Origin: Amycolatopsis japonica
GTDB lineage: Bacteria; Actinomycetota; Actinomycetes; Mycobacteriales; Pseudonocardiaceae
Reading direction: 5' to 3'
Length of the DNA stretch: 64,000 nt
Assembly: GCF_000732925.1 (NCBI RefSeq)
Contig: NZ_CP008953.1
Location: forward strand, 5,208,001-5,272,000
The position numbers and the translations under genes were made by a program. The notes under the pieces are model-generated. The model was not told the origin of the DNA. It worked only from the letters and a program-made list of their open reading frames with translations, and did not search any database. Of this stretch, positions 56,808 through 64,000 are shown piece by piece (position 1 is the stretch's first letter; each line of letters opens with the position of its first letter).

Positions 56808-59081
56808 GTGACCGAAATCGGCACGACAGTGCTGGGCTACCCCCGGATCGGACCGGACCGGGAACTCAAGCGTTCACTCGAACGCTACTGGGCGGGCAGG
56901 ATCGGCGAGGCCGAACTGCTCGGCACCGGCCGCGCACTGCGCACCCGCGCCTGGCGGGAACTCAAGGACGCGGGACTGGATTCCGTCCCCTCCAACACGT
57001 TCTCCCATTACGACCAGGTACTCGACACCACCGAGCTGTTCGGAGCGCTGCCGGAGCGCTTCACCACGCTCGGCCTCTCGCCGCTCGACACCTACTTCGC
57101 CGCCGCGCGCGGGGTGCAGGACGCGCCGGCGATGGAGATGACGAAGTGGTTCGACACGAACTACCACTACATCGTCCCCGAACTCGGTCCGGAAACGACG
57201 TTCTCGCTCACCGGCACCAAACCGCTGGACGAGTACCGCGAAGCCCGCGCGATCGGCGTCGAGACCCGGCCGGTGCTGGTGGGCCCGGTGACGTTCCTGC
57301 TGCTCGCGAAGCCGGCCGGGACGGCTCCGGAGGGCTTCCGTCCGCTGGAGCTGCTCGACAACCTTCTCGACGGCTACGTCGAACTACTGCGCCGTCTGCA
57401 CGACGAAGGCGTCGAGTGGGTCCAGTTCGACGAGCCCGCCTTCGCCGCGGATCGCAGCGAACGGGAACTCAACGCGCTCATCCGCGCCTACCACCGGCTC
57501 GCGAAGGAGACCGCGCGGCCGAAGATCCTGGTCGCCGGGTACTTCGGCGGGCTCGGACGCGGACTCGGCGTGCTCGCCCGCTCCCCGATCGACGCGATCG
57601 CCGTCGATCTCGTGTCCGATGAGTCCTTTGTGGACGCCGTCGCCGCCGAACCCGCCTTGCGGGACAAAGAGGTTCTGGCCGGTGTCGTGGACGGGCGCAA
57701 CGTCTGGCGCACGGATCCGACCCGCGCGCTCAGCCGGGCGGCGACGTTGCTGGGCACTGCGAAGTCGGTCAGCGTGTCGACGTCCTGCTCGCTGCTTCAC
57801 GTGCCCTACGACGTCGAACGGGAGGACGGGCTTCACCCGCGGCTGAAGGGCTGGCTCGCTTTCGCCAGGCAGAAGGTCGACGAGGTCGTTCTGCTCGGCC
57901 GCGCGTTGAAAGAAGAGGAAGTCGACCTCTCCGCCGCCCGCGCCGCGGCCACGGATCGCGCGACGGCGGCCGATCTGGCCGACAGCGGGGTCCGCGCCCG
58001 GCTGGAGGCGCTGCGGCCGGAGGACACCGTCCGCTCCCCCTATGCCCGGCGGGCGGCGGCTCAGCAGGCCGCGTTGAACCTGCCGCCGTTGCCGAGCACG
58101 ACGATCGGCTCGTTCCCGCAGACCACCGACGTCCGCAAGGCGCGGGCCGCGCACAAGGCGGGTTCGCTGGACGACGCGGGCTACGAAGCCGCGATGAAGG
58201 CGGAGATCGAGCGTGTCGTCCGGCTGCAGGAGAACCTCGGCCTCGACGTGCTGGTGCACGGTGAGCCCGAGCGCAACGACATGGTGCAGTACTTCGCCGA
58301 GCGGCTGGCCGGGTTCGCGGCCACCGACTTCGGCTGGGTGCAGTCCTACGGTTCGCGCTGCGTCCGGCCGCCGATCCTGTACGGCGACGTCTCGCGTCCG
58401 GAGCCGATGACCGTCGAGTGGGCGCGCTACGCCCAAGGCCTGACCGGCAAACCCGTCAAGGGCATGCTGACCGGACCGGTGACGATCCTGGCGTGGTCGT
58501 TCGTCCGCGACGATCAGCCGCTGGGCGAGACCGCCCGTCAGGTGGCGCTGGCCATCCGCGACGAGGTGCACGACCTGCAGGAGGCGGGCATCCGCGTCAT
58601 CCAGGTGGACGAGCCGGCGTTGCGGGAGCTGCTCCCGCTGCGCGCGGCGGCGCACGAGGCGTACTTCGCGTGGGCGGTTTCGTCGTTCCGGCTGGCGACT
58701 TCCGGGATCGACGACGCCACGCAGATCCACACGCATATGTGCTATTCGGAGTTCGGTGAGGTGGTCAAGGCGATCGACGCGCTCGACGCCGACGTCACCA
58801 GCATCGAGGCCGCGCGGTCGAAGATGGAGGTCGTCACCGATCTCGGCGCGGCGGGCTTCGGCCGCGGCGTCGGGCCGGGTGTCTACGACATCCACTCGCC
58901 GCGCGTCCCGGGCGTCGAGGAGGTCAGCGGCCTGCTGCGGACCGCCGTCGGCGCCGTGCCCGCCGAGCGGATCTGGGTCAACCCGGACTGCGGCCTGAAG
59001 ACCCGCGGCTACGCCGAGGTCGAACCGGCCCTGCGGAACCTGGTCGCGGCGGCCCACACGGTCCGCTCCGAACTGGCCTGA
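56808..59081 (+). CDS. metE: Cobalamin-independent methionine synthase
   Basis: A 757-residue enzyme that transfers the methyl group from 5-methyltetrahydropteroyl-triglutamate to homocysteine. Two barrel domains are recognisable. The C-terminal zinc site includes the His and Cys in IHTHMCYSEFGE and the Cys in NPDCGLKTRG; LPPLPSTTIGSFPQT marks the start of the second domain. It begins with GTG after GAGGAGA. It sits behind a cobalamin riboswitch and ends at a palindromic repeat. Confidence 0.97.
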   Translation: MTEIGTTVLGYPRIGPDRELKRSLERYWAGRIGEAELLGTGRALRTRAWRELKDAGLDSVPSNTFSHYDQVLDTTELFGALPERFTTLGLSPLDTYFAAARGVQDAPAMEMTKWFDTNYHYIVPELGPETTFSLTGTKPLDEYREARAIGVETRPVLVGPVTFLLLAKPAGTAPEGFRPLELLDNLLDGYVELLRRLHDEGVEWVQFDEPAFAADRSERELNALIRAYHRLAKETARPKILVAGYFGGLGRGLGVLARSPIDAIAVDLVSDESFVDAVAAEPALRDKEVLAGVVDGRNVWRTDPTRALSRAATLLGTAKSVSVSTSCSLLHVPYDVEREDGLHPRLKGWLAFARQKVDEVVLLGRALKEEEVDLSAARAAATDRATAADLADSGVRARLEALRPEDTVRSPYARRAAAQQAALNLPPLPSTTIGSFPQTTDVRKARAAHKAGSLDDAGYEAAMKAEIERVVRLQENLGLDVLVHGEPERNDMVQYFAERLAGFAATDFGWVQSYGSRCVRPPILYGDVSRPEPMTVEWARYAQGLTGKPVKGMLTGPVTILAWSFVRDDQPLGETARQVALAIRDEVHDLQEAGIRVIQVDEPALRELLPLRAAAHEAYFAWAVSSFRLATSGIDDATQIHTHMCYSEFGEVVKAIDALDADVTSIEAARSKMEVVTDLGAAGFGRGVGPGVYDIHSPRVPGVEEVSGLLRTAVGAVPAERIWVNPDCGLKTRGYAEVEPALRNLVAAAHTVRSELA

Positions 59082-59085
59082 TCGG

Positions 59086-59138
59086 TCCGTGAAGGCCTCC
59101 TTGAGGGACCCTGGGTCCCTCAAGGAGGCCTTCACGGA
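59086..59138. repeat. Palindromic repeat (GTGAAGG family)
   Basis: A perfect 25-bp stem (TCCGTGAAGGCCTCCTTGAG, ending GGACC) with a 3-base loop, four bases after the metE stop. Here it can serve as the metE terminator. Confidence 0.88.
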
Positions 59139-59219
59139 ACTTCCATCGAGGTATTGTCAAGGCGTCAATAAGGGTGCGATGGTGGAGCGGTAACCGGTCT
59201 CAGCGGGGAGATGGTCACC

Positions 59220-60665
59220 ATGGCGAACGCCGTCGAAAAGGTCACCGGGGCGCTGCGCGAGCGGGTTCCGCCGCTCACCTCGATCCCCCTGCCGCGTTCG
59301 GTCGACCAGCGCTGGCTCGGCGCGACCTGGCCGGTCCGCGAACTCGCGCCCGCCCCGCCTGGTCTCAAACCCGTCCTCGGCGACGAGGGCCCGCCGGTCA
59401 TCGGGCACGCGCTGGACTTCATGCGTTTCGGCATCGAGTTCGGCCTCAAACGCTACGAGACCTACGGACCGGTGTCGTGGATGGGCGCGTTCGGGCGCCG
59501 CATCGTCGCGCTCACCGGGCCGGAGGCCACCCAGATCGCGTTGGTGAACAAGGACAAGGCCTTCTCCCAGGAAGGCTGGAAGTTCTTCATCGAGCAGTTC
59601 TTCGACCGCGGCCTGATGCTGCTCGACTTCGGCGAGCACCATCTGCACCGCCGGATCATGCAGGCGGCCTTCACCCGGCAGCGGCTCACCGGTTACGTCG
59701 ACCAGATGGGCCCGGCCCTGCGCGACGGCATCGCCGCGTGGGCCGACCGGCCGAACCCGCGGATCTACTGGTCCCTCAAGCAACTCACGCTCGACGTCGC
59801 GACACGTGTGTTCATGGGCATGAGTTCCGGCGACGACGCGGCCGCGATCAACCGCGCGTTCGTGAATTCCGTGCGCGCGGGCACGGCCATCGTGCGGTTC
59901 CCCGTTCCCGGCGGCCGCTGGGCGGCGGGATTGCACGGCCGCAAGGTCCTCGAACGCTACTTTTCGGCGAACCTGCCCGCGAAACGGGCGAGCGACGGCG
60001 ACGACCTCTTCACCGCGTTGTGCCACGCCACCACCGAGGACGGCGACCGCTTCACCGACGCCGACGTCGTCAACCACATGATCTTCCTGATGATGGCCGC
60101 GCACGACACATCGACGATCACCAGCGCCGCCGCCGTCTACCACCTCGCCAAGCACCCGGAGTGGCAGGAACGCGCGCGCCGGGAGTCGCTCGCGCTCGGC
60201 GACGACGTACCCGACATCGAAGCGCTGGAGACCCTGACGACGCTGGACCTGGTGATCAAGGAAGCCCTGCGCCTGGTGGCCCCGGTTCCTTCCCTGACCA
60301 GGAAAACCGTTAAGGACACCGAGGTTCTCGGGCATTTCATTCCCGAAGGGACACTCGTCGGGGTTTCCCCGACCGTCAACCATTTCTCGCCGGAGCACTG
60401 GACGGATCCGATGCGGTTCGACCCGGACCGCTTCGGCGAGGATCGCCGCGAGGACAAGTCGCATCGCTACGCGTGGATGCCGTTCGGCGGCGGGGCGCAC
60501 AAATGCATCGGCCTGCATTTCGGGACGTTCGAGGTGAAGGCGCTGCTGCACGAGATGCTGCGGGCGTATCGATGGTCGGTCCCGGAGGGCTACACCGCGC
60601 GCTGGGATTACGTGTCGCTGCCCGTGCCGGCGGACGGCCTGCCGGTCCACCTGACGCCTCGGTGA
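59220..60665 (+). CDS. Cytochrome P450
   Basis: A 481-residue P450. The I-helix oxygen-binding motif is AAHDTST, the K-helix ExxR is in EALRLV, and the heme-binding loop is FGGGAHKCIGLHFG with Cys about 429. The length is larger than typical soluble bacterial P450s, and the HKC loop resembles the CYP51/CYP120-like group. The ATG at 59220 gives a nine-base spacing from GGGGAG; the ATG at 59211 would abut it. No ferredoxin or reductase gene is adjacent. Substrate unknown. Confidence 0.93.
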   Translation: MANAVEKVTGALRERVPPLTSIPLPRSVDQRWLGATWPVRELAPAPPGLKPVLGDEGPPVIGHALDFMRFGIEFGLKRYETYGPVSWMGAFGRRIVALTGPEATQIALVNKDKAFSQEGWKFFIEQFFDRGLMLLDFGEHHLHRRIMQAAFTRQRLTGYVDQMGPALRDGIAAWADRPNPRIYWSLKQLTLDVATRVFMGMSSGDDAAAINRAFVNSVRAGTAIVRFPVPGGRWAAGLHGRKVLERYFSANLPAKRASDGDDLFTALCHATTEDGDRFTDADVVNHMIFLMMAAHDTSTITSAAAVYHLAKHPEWQERARRESLALGDDVPDIEALETLTTLDLVIKEALRLVAPVPSLTRKTVKDTEVLGHFIPEGTLVGVSPTVNHFSPEHWTDPMRFDPDRFGEDRREDKSHRYAWMPFGGGAHKCIGLHFGTFEVKALLHEMLRAYRWSVPEGYTARWDYVSLPVPADGLPVHLTPR

Positions 60666-60863
60666 ATCCATGCCCACGATCGAGCACTCTTGGTAACTTC
60701 CGGTCACCACTCGTGTAGCAGCGATCACCCTTTCAGCCGGTAGACACCCCGGATCGCGCATGGTGCCGTGGCACTACACCCGGTCGGCTCATACCTAGTG
60801 TGGGTCCGTGGGCTCGGACACCCGGTCTGAGCTGGCCATCAACCGCGCATGAAGAGGTGAAGT

Positions 60864-62711
60864 GTGCCCGAACCTGGTTCCGCGCCAGGGTTGGTGGACG
60901 TGGCCCGGAGATGGGCCGAGACGCTCGCTGACACTAAAGGAGTATCGCTTCCCAAGGAGCAACTCGAACGGTTCCTGCTCGGCGTCGCCGAGGACGCCGT
61001 CCGTGCCGAGCCCGAGCATCAGCCGGCTCTGCAGCGCTTCTCCAAGCTCTACTCCGCCTCTCCCATCGGGATCGCCCTCGCCGACGCCAACGGCACCATC
61101 GTGGAGGCGAACGCCGCGCTCGGCCGTCTGCTCGGCTGTCGTCCCTCCTCACTGCGCGGCCGGGAGATCCCCGACCTCGGCTCCGCCGAACACGACGTCG
61201 CCCGCCTGCGGAACGCGCTCGCGCAGCTCATGACGCACGGCCGGCCGACCCAGCAGGAACGCCTGCTGCTGACCCACAGCGAGGAAGGCCCGCTCTGGGG
61301 CGACGTGACCCTGACCGATCTCCCCGGTGACCGGCCCGGTACGACCTATCCCGTGCTGATGGTCGCCGACGCCAACGAGATCCACCTGCTGCAGGAACAA
61401 CTGCGGCACCAGAACGTGCACGACGTGCTGACCGGCCTGCCCAACGCCACCGCGTTCGGCAACGCCCTCGAAACCGCGCTCGCCGGTTCCGGCGGCGAGC
61501 AGGTCGCCCTCGTCTATCTCGACATCGACGGCTTCAAGGTGATCAACGACGGGCTCGGCGCCGGCATCGGTGACCAGGTGCTGCGCGGCGTCGCGACGAA
61601 GCTCAGGTCCGTGTTCGCCGGCAGGCACGAGGGTGCCGTCGCCCGGTTGTCCGGGGACGGGTTCGCCGTCCTGCTGCGCGGCGATTTCACGCCGCCGCAG
61701 GTGATCGCCCTGGTCGAGCAGGCGCTGGAAGAACTCGCCGAACCGATCTACCTCGGCGGGCACGGGATCGGGGTCAGCGCGAGCGCGGGTATCGTCGTCC
61801 GCCCGGTCGCCGACGGCGGCTCCGAAGACCTGTTGCGGGCCGCGGAAATCGCCCTGCACCGCGCCAAGGAGGCGGGCAAGGCGCAGTGGATGCTGTTCGA
61901 CCCGGAGCTCGACGCGCGTGACCGTGGCCGCTACCAGCTCGGCGCGGTCATCGCGGGCGCATTGGAGAACGGCGAATTCTCGCTGATCTATCAGCCGACG
62001 GTGAAGCTCGCGAATCCCGACCAGCTGGCGGCCGTCAACGCCGGGCTGCGCTGGAGCCATCCGGAGAAGGGCGAACTGGACTCCGACGAGTTCTATCCGC
62101 TGGCACAGATCACCGGGATGACCATCCCGCTCGGCCGGTGGCTGCTGGCCGAATCGCTCGCCGCCACCGCGCGATGGCGGAGCAGGTTCGGCGACGCCGC
62201 CCCCGACGTCTGCGTGCGGCTGCCGACCCGGCTGGCCATCGAGCCCGATCTGGTCCTGCTGGTCAAGGAACAGCTCGACCGGCACAACCTGCCCGCACAG
62301 GCGCTGCGGCTGTGCACGGACCGCGATTCCGTGCTCGACGCGAGCGGCGAGGTGCTCGATTCCTTCGCCGTACTGGCCGATCTGGGCGCACAGCTCGTGC
62401 TGACCATCTCCGGTTCGGACGATCTGGAGCTCATCCCGCGGCACGGGCTGCCCGTCCGCCATGTGATCCTGTCCGGCCCGGTCGTCGACGCGCTGGCCGA
62501 CGGCGAGAACGATGCCGACGTCCGCCATCTGTGCCAGCTGGTCGCCAGGGCCAAGGAGCTGAAACTGCGCATCGGCGCGGAAGGCGTCCACAGCCACGAA
62601 CAGGCCGAACGGCTGCGGCGGTACGGCGTCCTCGCGGCGCGGGGTTCGTTCATCGCGGATTCCGCGACCGGGGACGAGGTCGACGAGCTGATCGAACGGC
62701 ACGCCCACTGA
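60864..62711 (+). CDS. PAS protein with degenerate GGDEF and EAL domains
   Basis: A 615-residue protein. A PAS domain (about residues 58-165, SKLYSASPIGIALADANGTI) is followed by a GGDEF domain (about 185-350) whose signature is SGDGF (263-267), so the second acidic residue is lost. The EAL domain (about 360-612) has NAGLRW in place of EALLRW (392-397) and lacks the usual DDFG and metal-binding motifs. Both domains are predicted to be catalytically inactive, so the protein is probably a c-di-GMP or GTP sensor. The 198-base gap upstream holds the promoter. Confidence 0.9.
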   Translation: MPEPGSAPGLVDVARRWAETLADTKGVSLPKEQLERFLLGVAEDAVRAEPEHQPALQRFSKLYSASPIGIALADANGTIVEANAALGRLLGCRPSSLRGREIPDLGSAEHDVARLRNALAQLMTHGRPTQQERLLLTHSEEGPLWGDVTLTDLPGDRPGTTYPVLMVADANEIHLLQEQLRHQNVHDVLTGLPNATAFGNALETALAGSGGEQVALVYLDIDGFKVINDGLGAGIGDQVLRGVATKLRSVFAGRHEGAVARLSGDGFAVLLRGDFTPPQVIALVEQALEELAEPIYLGGHGIGVSASAGIVVRPVADGGSEDLLRAAEIALHRAKEAGKAQWMLFDPELDARDRGRYQLGAVIAGALENGEFSLIYQPTVKLANPDQLAAVNAGLRWSHPEKGELDSDEFYPLAQITGMTIPLGRWLLAESLAATARWRSRFGDAAPDVCVRLPTRLAIEPDLVLLVKEQLDRHNLPAQALRLCTDRDSVLDASGEVLDSFAVLADLGAQLVLTISGSDDLELIPRHGLPVRHVILSGPVVDALADGENDADVRHLCQLVARAKELKLRIGAEGVHSHEQAERLRRYGVLAARGSFIADSATGDEVDELIERHAH

Positions 62712-62728
62712 CGTGACAGGATCGCTCC

Positions 62729-63193
62729 ATGGACCAAGGTGACCTCGCCCCGGACTTCACGCTGCCCGATGACAAGGGCGAAGACCGCACGCTGTCGGAC
62801 TTCCTCTCGTCCGGTCCGGTGGTGCTGTTCTTCTACCCCGCCGCGATGACCAGTGGCTGCACCGCGGAGAGCTGTCATTTCCGCGACCTGGCCGCGGAAT
62901 TCGCCGAAGTGGGCGCGCATCGCGTCGGCATCAGCCCGGACGCCGTCGCCAAACAGCAGGAGTTCTCCACCAAACACGGCTTCGACTATCCCCTGCTGTC
63001 CGATGTGGACGGTGTGGTGGCGAAACAGTTCGGCGTCTGGCGCAAATTCAGCCCGCTGCACGCCAAACGGCACACCTTCGTCATCGACACCGACCGCAAG
63101 GTGCTCGAAGTGATCAAGAGCGAGCTGAAGTTCACCGTGCACGCCGACAAGGCGCTCGCGGCCCTGCGCGAGCGCAAGACTAAGGACGCTTGA
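62729..63193 (+). CDS. bcp: Bcp-type peroxiredoxin
   Basis: A 154-residue thiol peroxidase of the bacterioferritin-comigratory/PrxQ type. The peroxidatic Cys is C44 and the resolving Cys C49 in MTSGCTAESC. The fold motifs FFYPAA and GISPDAVAKQQEF are present. It reduces hydrogen peroxide and organic peroxides in the cytosol. Its 3' end overlaps the convergent GNAT gene by 14 bases. Confidence 0.95.
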   Translation: MDQGDLAPDFTLPDDKGEDRTLSDFLSSGPVVLFFYPAAMTSGCTAESCHFRDLAAEFAEVGAHRVGISPDAVAKQQEFSTKHGFDYPLLSDVDGVVAKQFGVWRKFSPLHAKRHTFVIDTDRKVLEVIKSELKFTVHADKALAALRERKTKDA

Positions 63194-63710
63194 GCCGCCA
63201 GAACCGGTCGACGCCCGCGCAGGCGGGGGCGTGCGGCGGTTCGGCGGGCTCCTCGCCGACCATCGTGAACCCCAGCCGCGCGGGTACGGCGCCGCTCGCG
63301 AGGTTCTTCTCGTCGTGCCGGATCTCGACCTCCGGCGCGCCGAGCCGGAAGGCCTCGTCGGCCAACAGCTTCGCGGCCCTGGTCACGAAGCCGCGGCCGG
63401 TGTGGTGCCTACCGAGCCAGTAGCCGATCTCGATCCGGTCCGGATGCGTGATCATGCCCGCGCCGCCGACGAGATCCTCCCCCGCGAGGATCGCGAAGTC
63501 GTAGGTCTTGCCGTCGGCCCAGTTCTTCGCGGACCGCTCCAGGAAGTCGGCGGCTTCACGGCGGCCGTAACCGTAGGTGGCCCAGATCATCCAGGCGCCG
63601 AGGTGCTCGGCGGAGTCGCCCGCGACGGCGGCGAGGGTTTCGAGCTGCTCGGGCTTCCAGCGGCGCAGGGTGACGACTTCGTCGGCGAGGGTTTCGGCGG
63701 GCGCTTCCAT
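63180..63710 (-). CDS. GNAT-family N-acetyltransferase (RimJ/RimL type)
   Basis: A 176-residue acetyltransferase with VTLRRWKPEQLETL at the N-terminus, the EIGYWLGRHHTGRGFVTRAA core that includes the acetyl-CoA loop, and the C-terminal GFTMVGEEP. The ATG at 63710 is preferred; the frame upstream passes through the palindromic repeat at 63801. The acceptor (ribosomal protein N-terminus or small amine) cannot be deduced. Confidence 0.9.
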   Translation of the reverse strand: MEAPAETLADEVVTLRRWKPEQLETLAAVAGDSAEHLGAWMIWATYGYGRREAADFLERSAKNWADGKTYDFAILAGEDLVGGAGMITHPDRIEIGYWLGRHHTGRGFVTRAAKLLADEAFRLGAPEVEIRHDEKNLASGAVPARLGFTMVGEEPAEPPHAPACAGVDRFWRLKRP

Positions 63711-63800
63711 CCGCCCATGGTGACGCGCCTCGGCTCCGGGCGCCTCCGGTTTTCGGCGCCGAACGGGTTTCGCGGGTGCCCGGAGCACGAGGCCCCCGAA

Positions 63801-63855
63801 CGCTATGAAAGGTCCTTTCCTTGCAAAATTTGCAAGGAAAGGACCTTTCATAGCG
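63801..63855. repeat. 55-bp perfect palindrome, divergent member of the GTGAAGG family
   Basis: A perfect 27-bp stem starting CGCTATGAAAGGTCCTTTCC around a single central base. The position-by-position similarity to the CATGAAGG copies, with compensating changes in both arms, shows that pairing is being kept. It lies between the GNAT start and the LCP stop. Confidence 0.88.
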
Positions 63856-63873
63856 CCTGAAGTGACCCGAGGA

Positions 63874-64000
63874 TCAGGTCAGAATCGCGCTGTCCGGGAT
63901 CTCCGTGTCGTTCTTCAACGCGTCGAACAGCAGCTTCGACTTCGTCTTGTCCCAGTTCTCCGCCGAGCCGTTGGTCACCGGCACCGTCGTGGTGACGACG
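63874..64000 (-). CDS. LytR-CpsA-Psr (LCP) family protein, C-terminal end only
   Basis: The frame enters from the right edge and ends at a TGA at 63874. The 42 visible codons include TVPVTNGSAENWDKTKSKLL and FDALKNDTEIPDSAILT, matching the C-terminal part of actinobacterial LCP ligases, which attach glycopolymers to peptidoglycan. The catalytic region is outside the window. Confidence 0.75.
   Translation of the reverse strand, partial: VVTTTVPVTNGSAENWDKTKSKLLFDALKNDTEIPDSAILT

Noticed and set aside
8614..63855. Dispersed palindromes as a CRISPR array
   Set aside because: They are spread over 55 kb, not regularly spaced, perfectly self-complementary, and there are no cas genes.

Overview
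The window is high-GC actinobacterial DNA. Gene content points to a Pseudonocardiaceae member, most likely Amycolatopsis or a close relative: many FadE-type acyl-CoA dehydrogenases, TetR regulators, a WhiB-like protein, TraB/Spd transfer genes, XRE/DUF397 pairs, a TIGR03084-type protein and a LytR-CpsA-Psr protein. The genus is an inference, because there is no rRNA or other taxonomic marker here.

Layout. 1-8.4 kb: a truncated secreted subtilase, then a catabolic operon of an SDR, a MaoC hydratase, an APH-like kinase and three acyl-CoA dehydrogenases, with a TetR regulator. Near-identical dyads lie upstream of these genes and again before a transporter at 28 kb. 8.4-8.95 kb: repeat-rich intergenic DNA. 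8.97-20.93 kb: an integrated element of about 12 kb. It carries a large serine integrase at its left end, TraB/Spd-like transfer genes, a WhiB-like protein, an Xre/TPR regulator, an Imm1-like protein and an XRE/DUF397 module. It has split a palindromic chromosomal repeat at its loop, so both ends can be placed almost to the base. 21-30.4 kb: a phosphotriesterase-like lactonase, acyl-CoA ligase, enoyl-CoA hydratase, carbonic anhydrase, two SDRs with a divergent TetR, an MHS-type transporter and a WYL regulator.

30.6-38.4 kb: a cytosine-deaminase-like enzyme, a membrane GGDEF protein, a GH18 chitinase behind a DasR-type site, and an unusual trio of membrane-anchored solute-binding-like protein, P-loop NTPase and Pro-rich membrane protein. 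38.4-48.4 kb: a long minus-strand operon resembling atu/liu (acyclic terpene or branched acyl-CoA) catabolism, with biotin-dependent carboxylase subunits, two acyl-CoA dehydrogenases, an AtuA-family protein, an SDR, a TetR and a TIGR03084 protein. 48.8-52 kb: an imine-reductase-like enzyme and a divergent MerR across a MerR-type dyad, a TPR protein, a leaderless enoyl-CoA hydratase and an acetoacetate-decarboxylase-like protein.

52.2-59.1 kb: ribonucleotide reductase nrdA/nrdB, where NrdB has the class Ic signature (Phe in place of the radical Tyr), and a cobalamin riboswitch ahead of metE. 59.2-64 kb: a cytochrome P450, a PAS protein with degenerate GGDEF and EAL domains, a Bcp peroxiredoxin, a GNAT acetyltransferase and the end of an LCP protein.

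A family of long perfect hairpins sharing a GTGAAGG core occurs throughout the chromosomal intergenic regions but not inside the integrated element.
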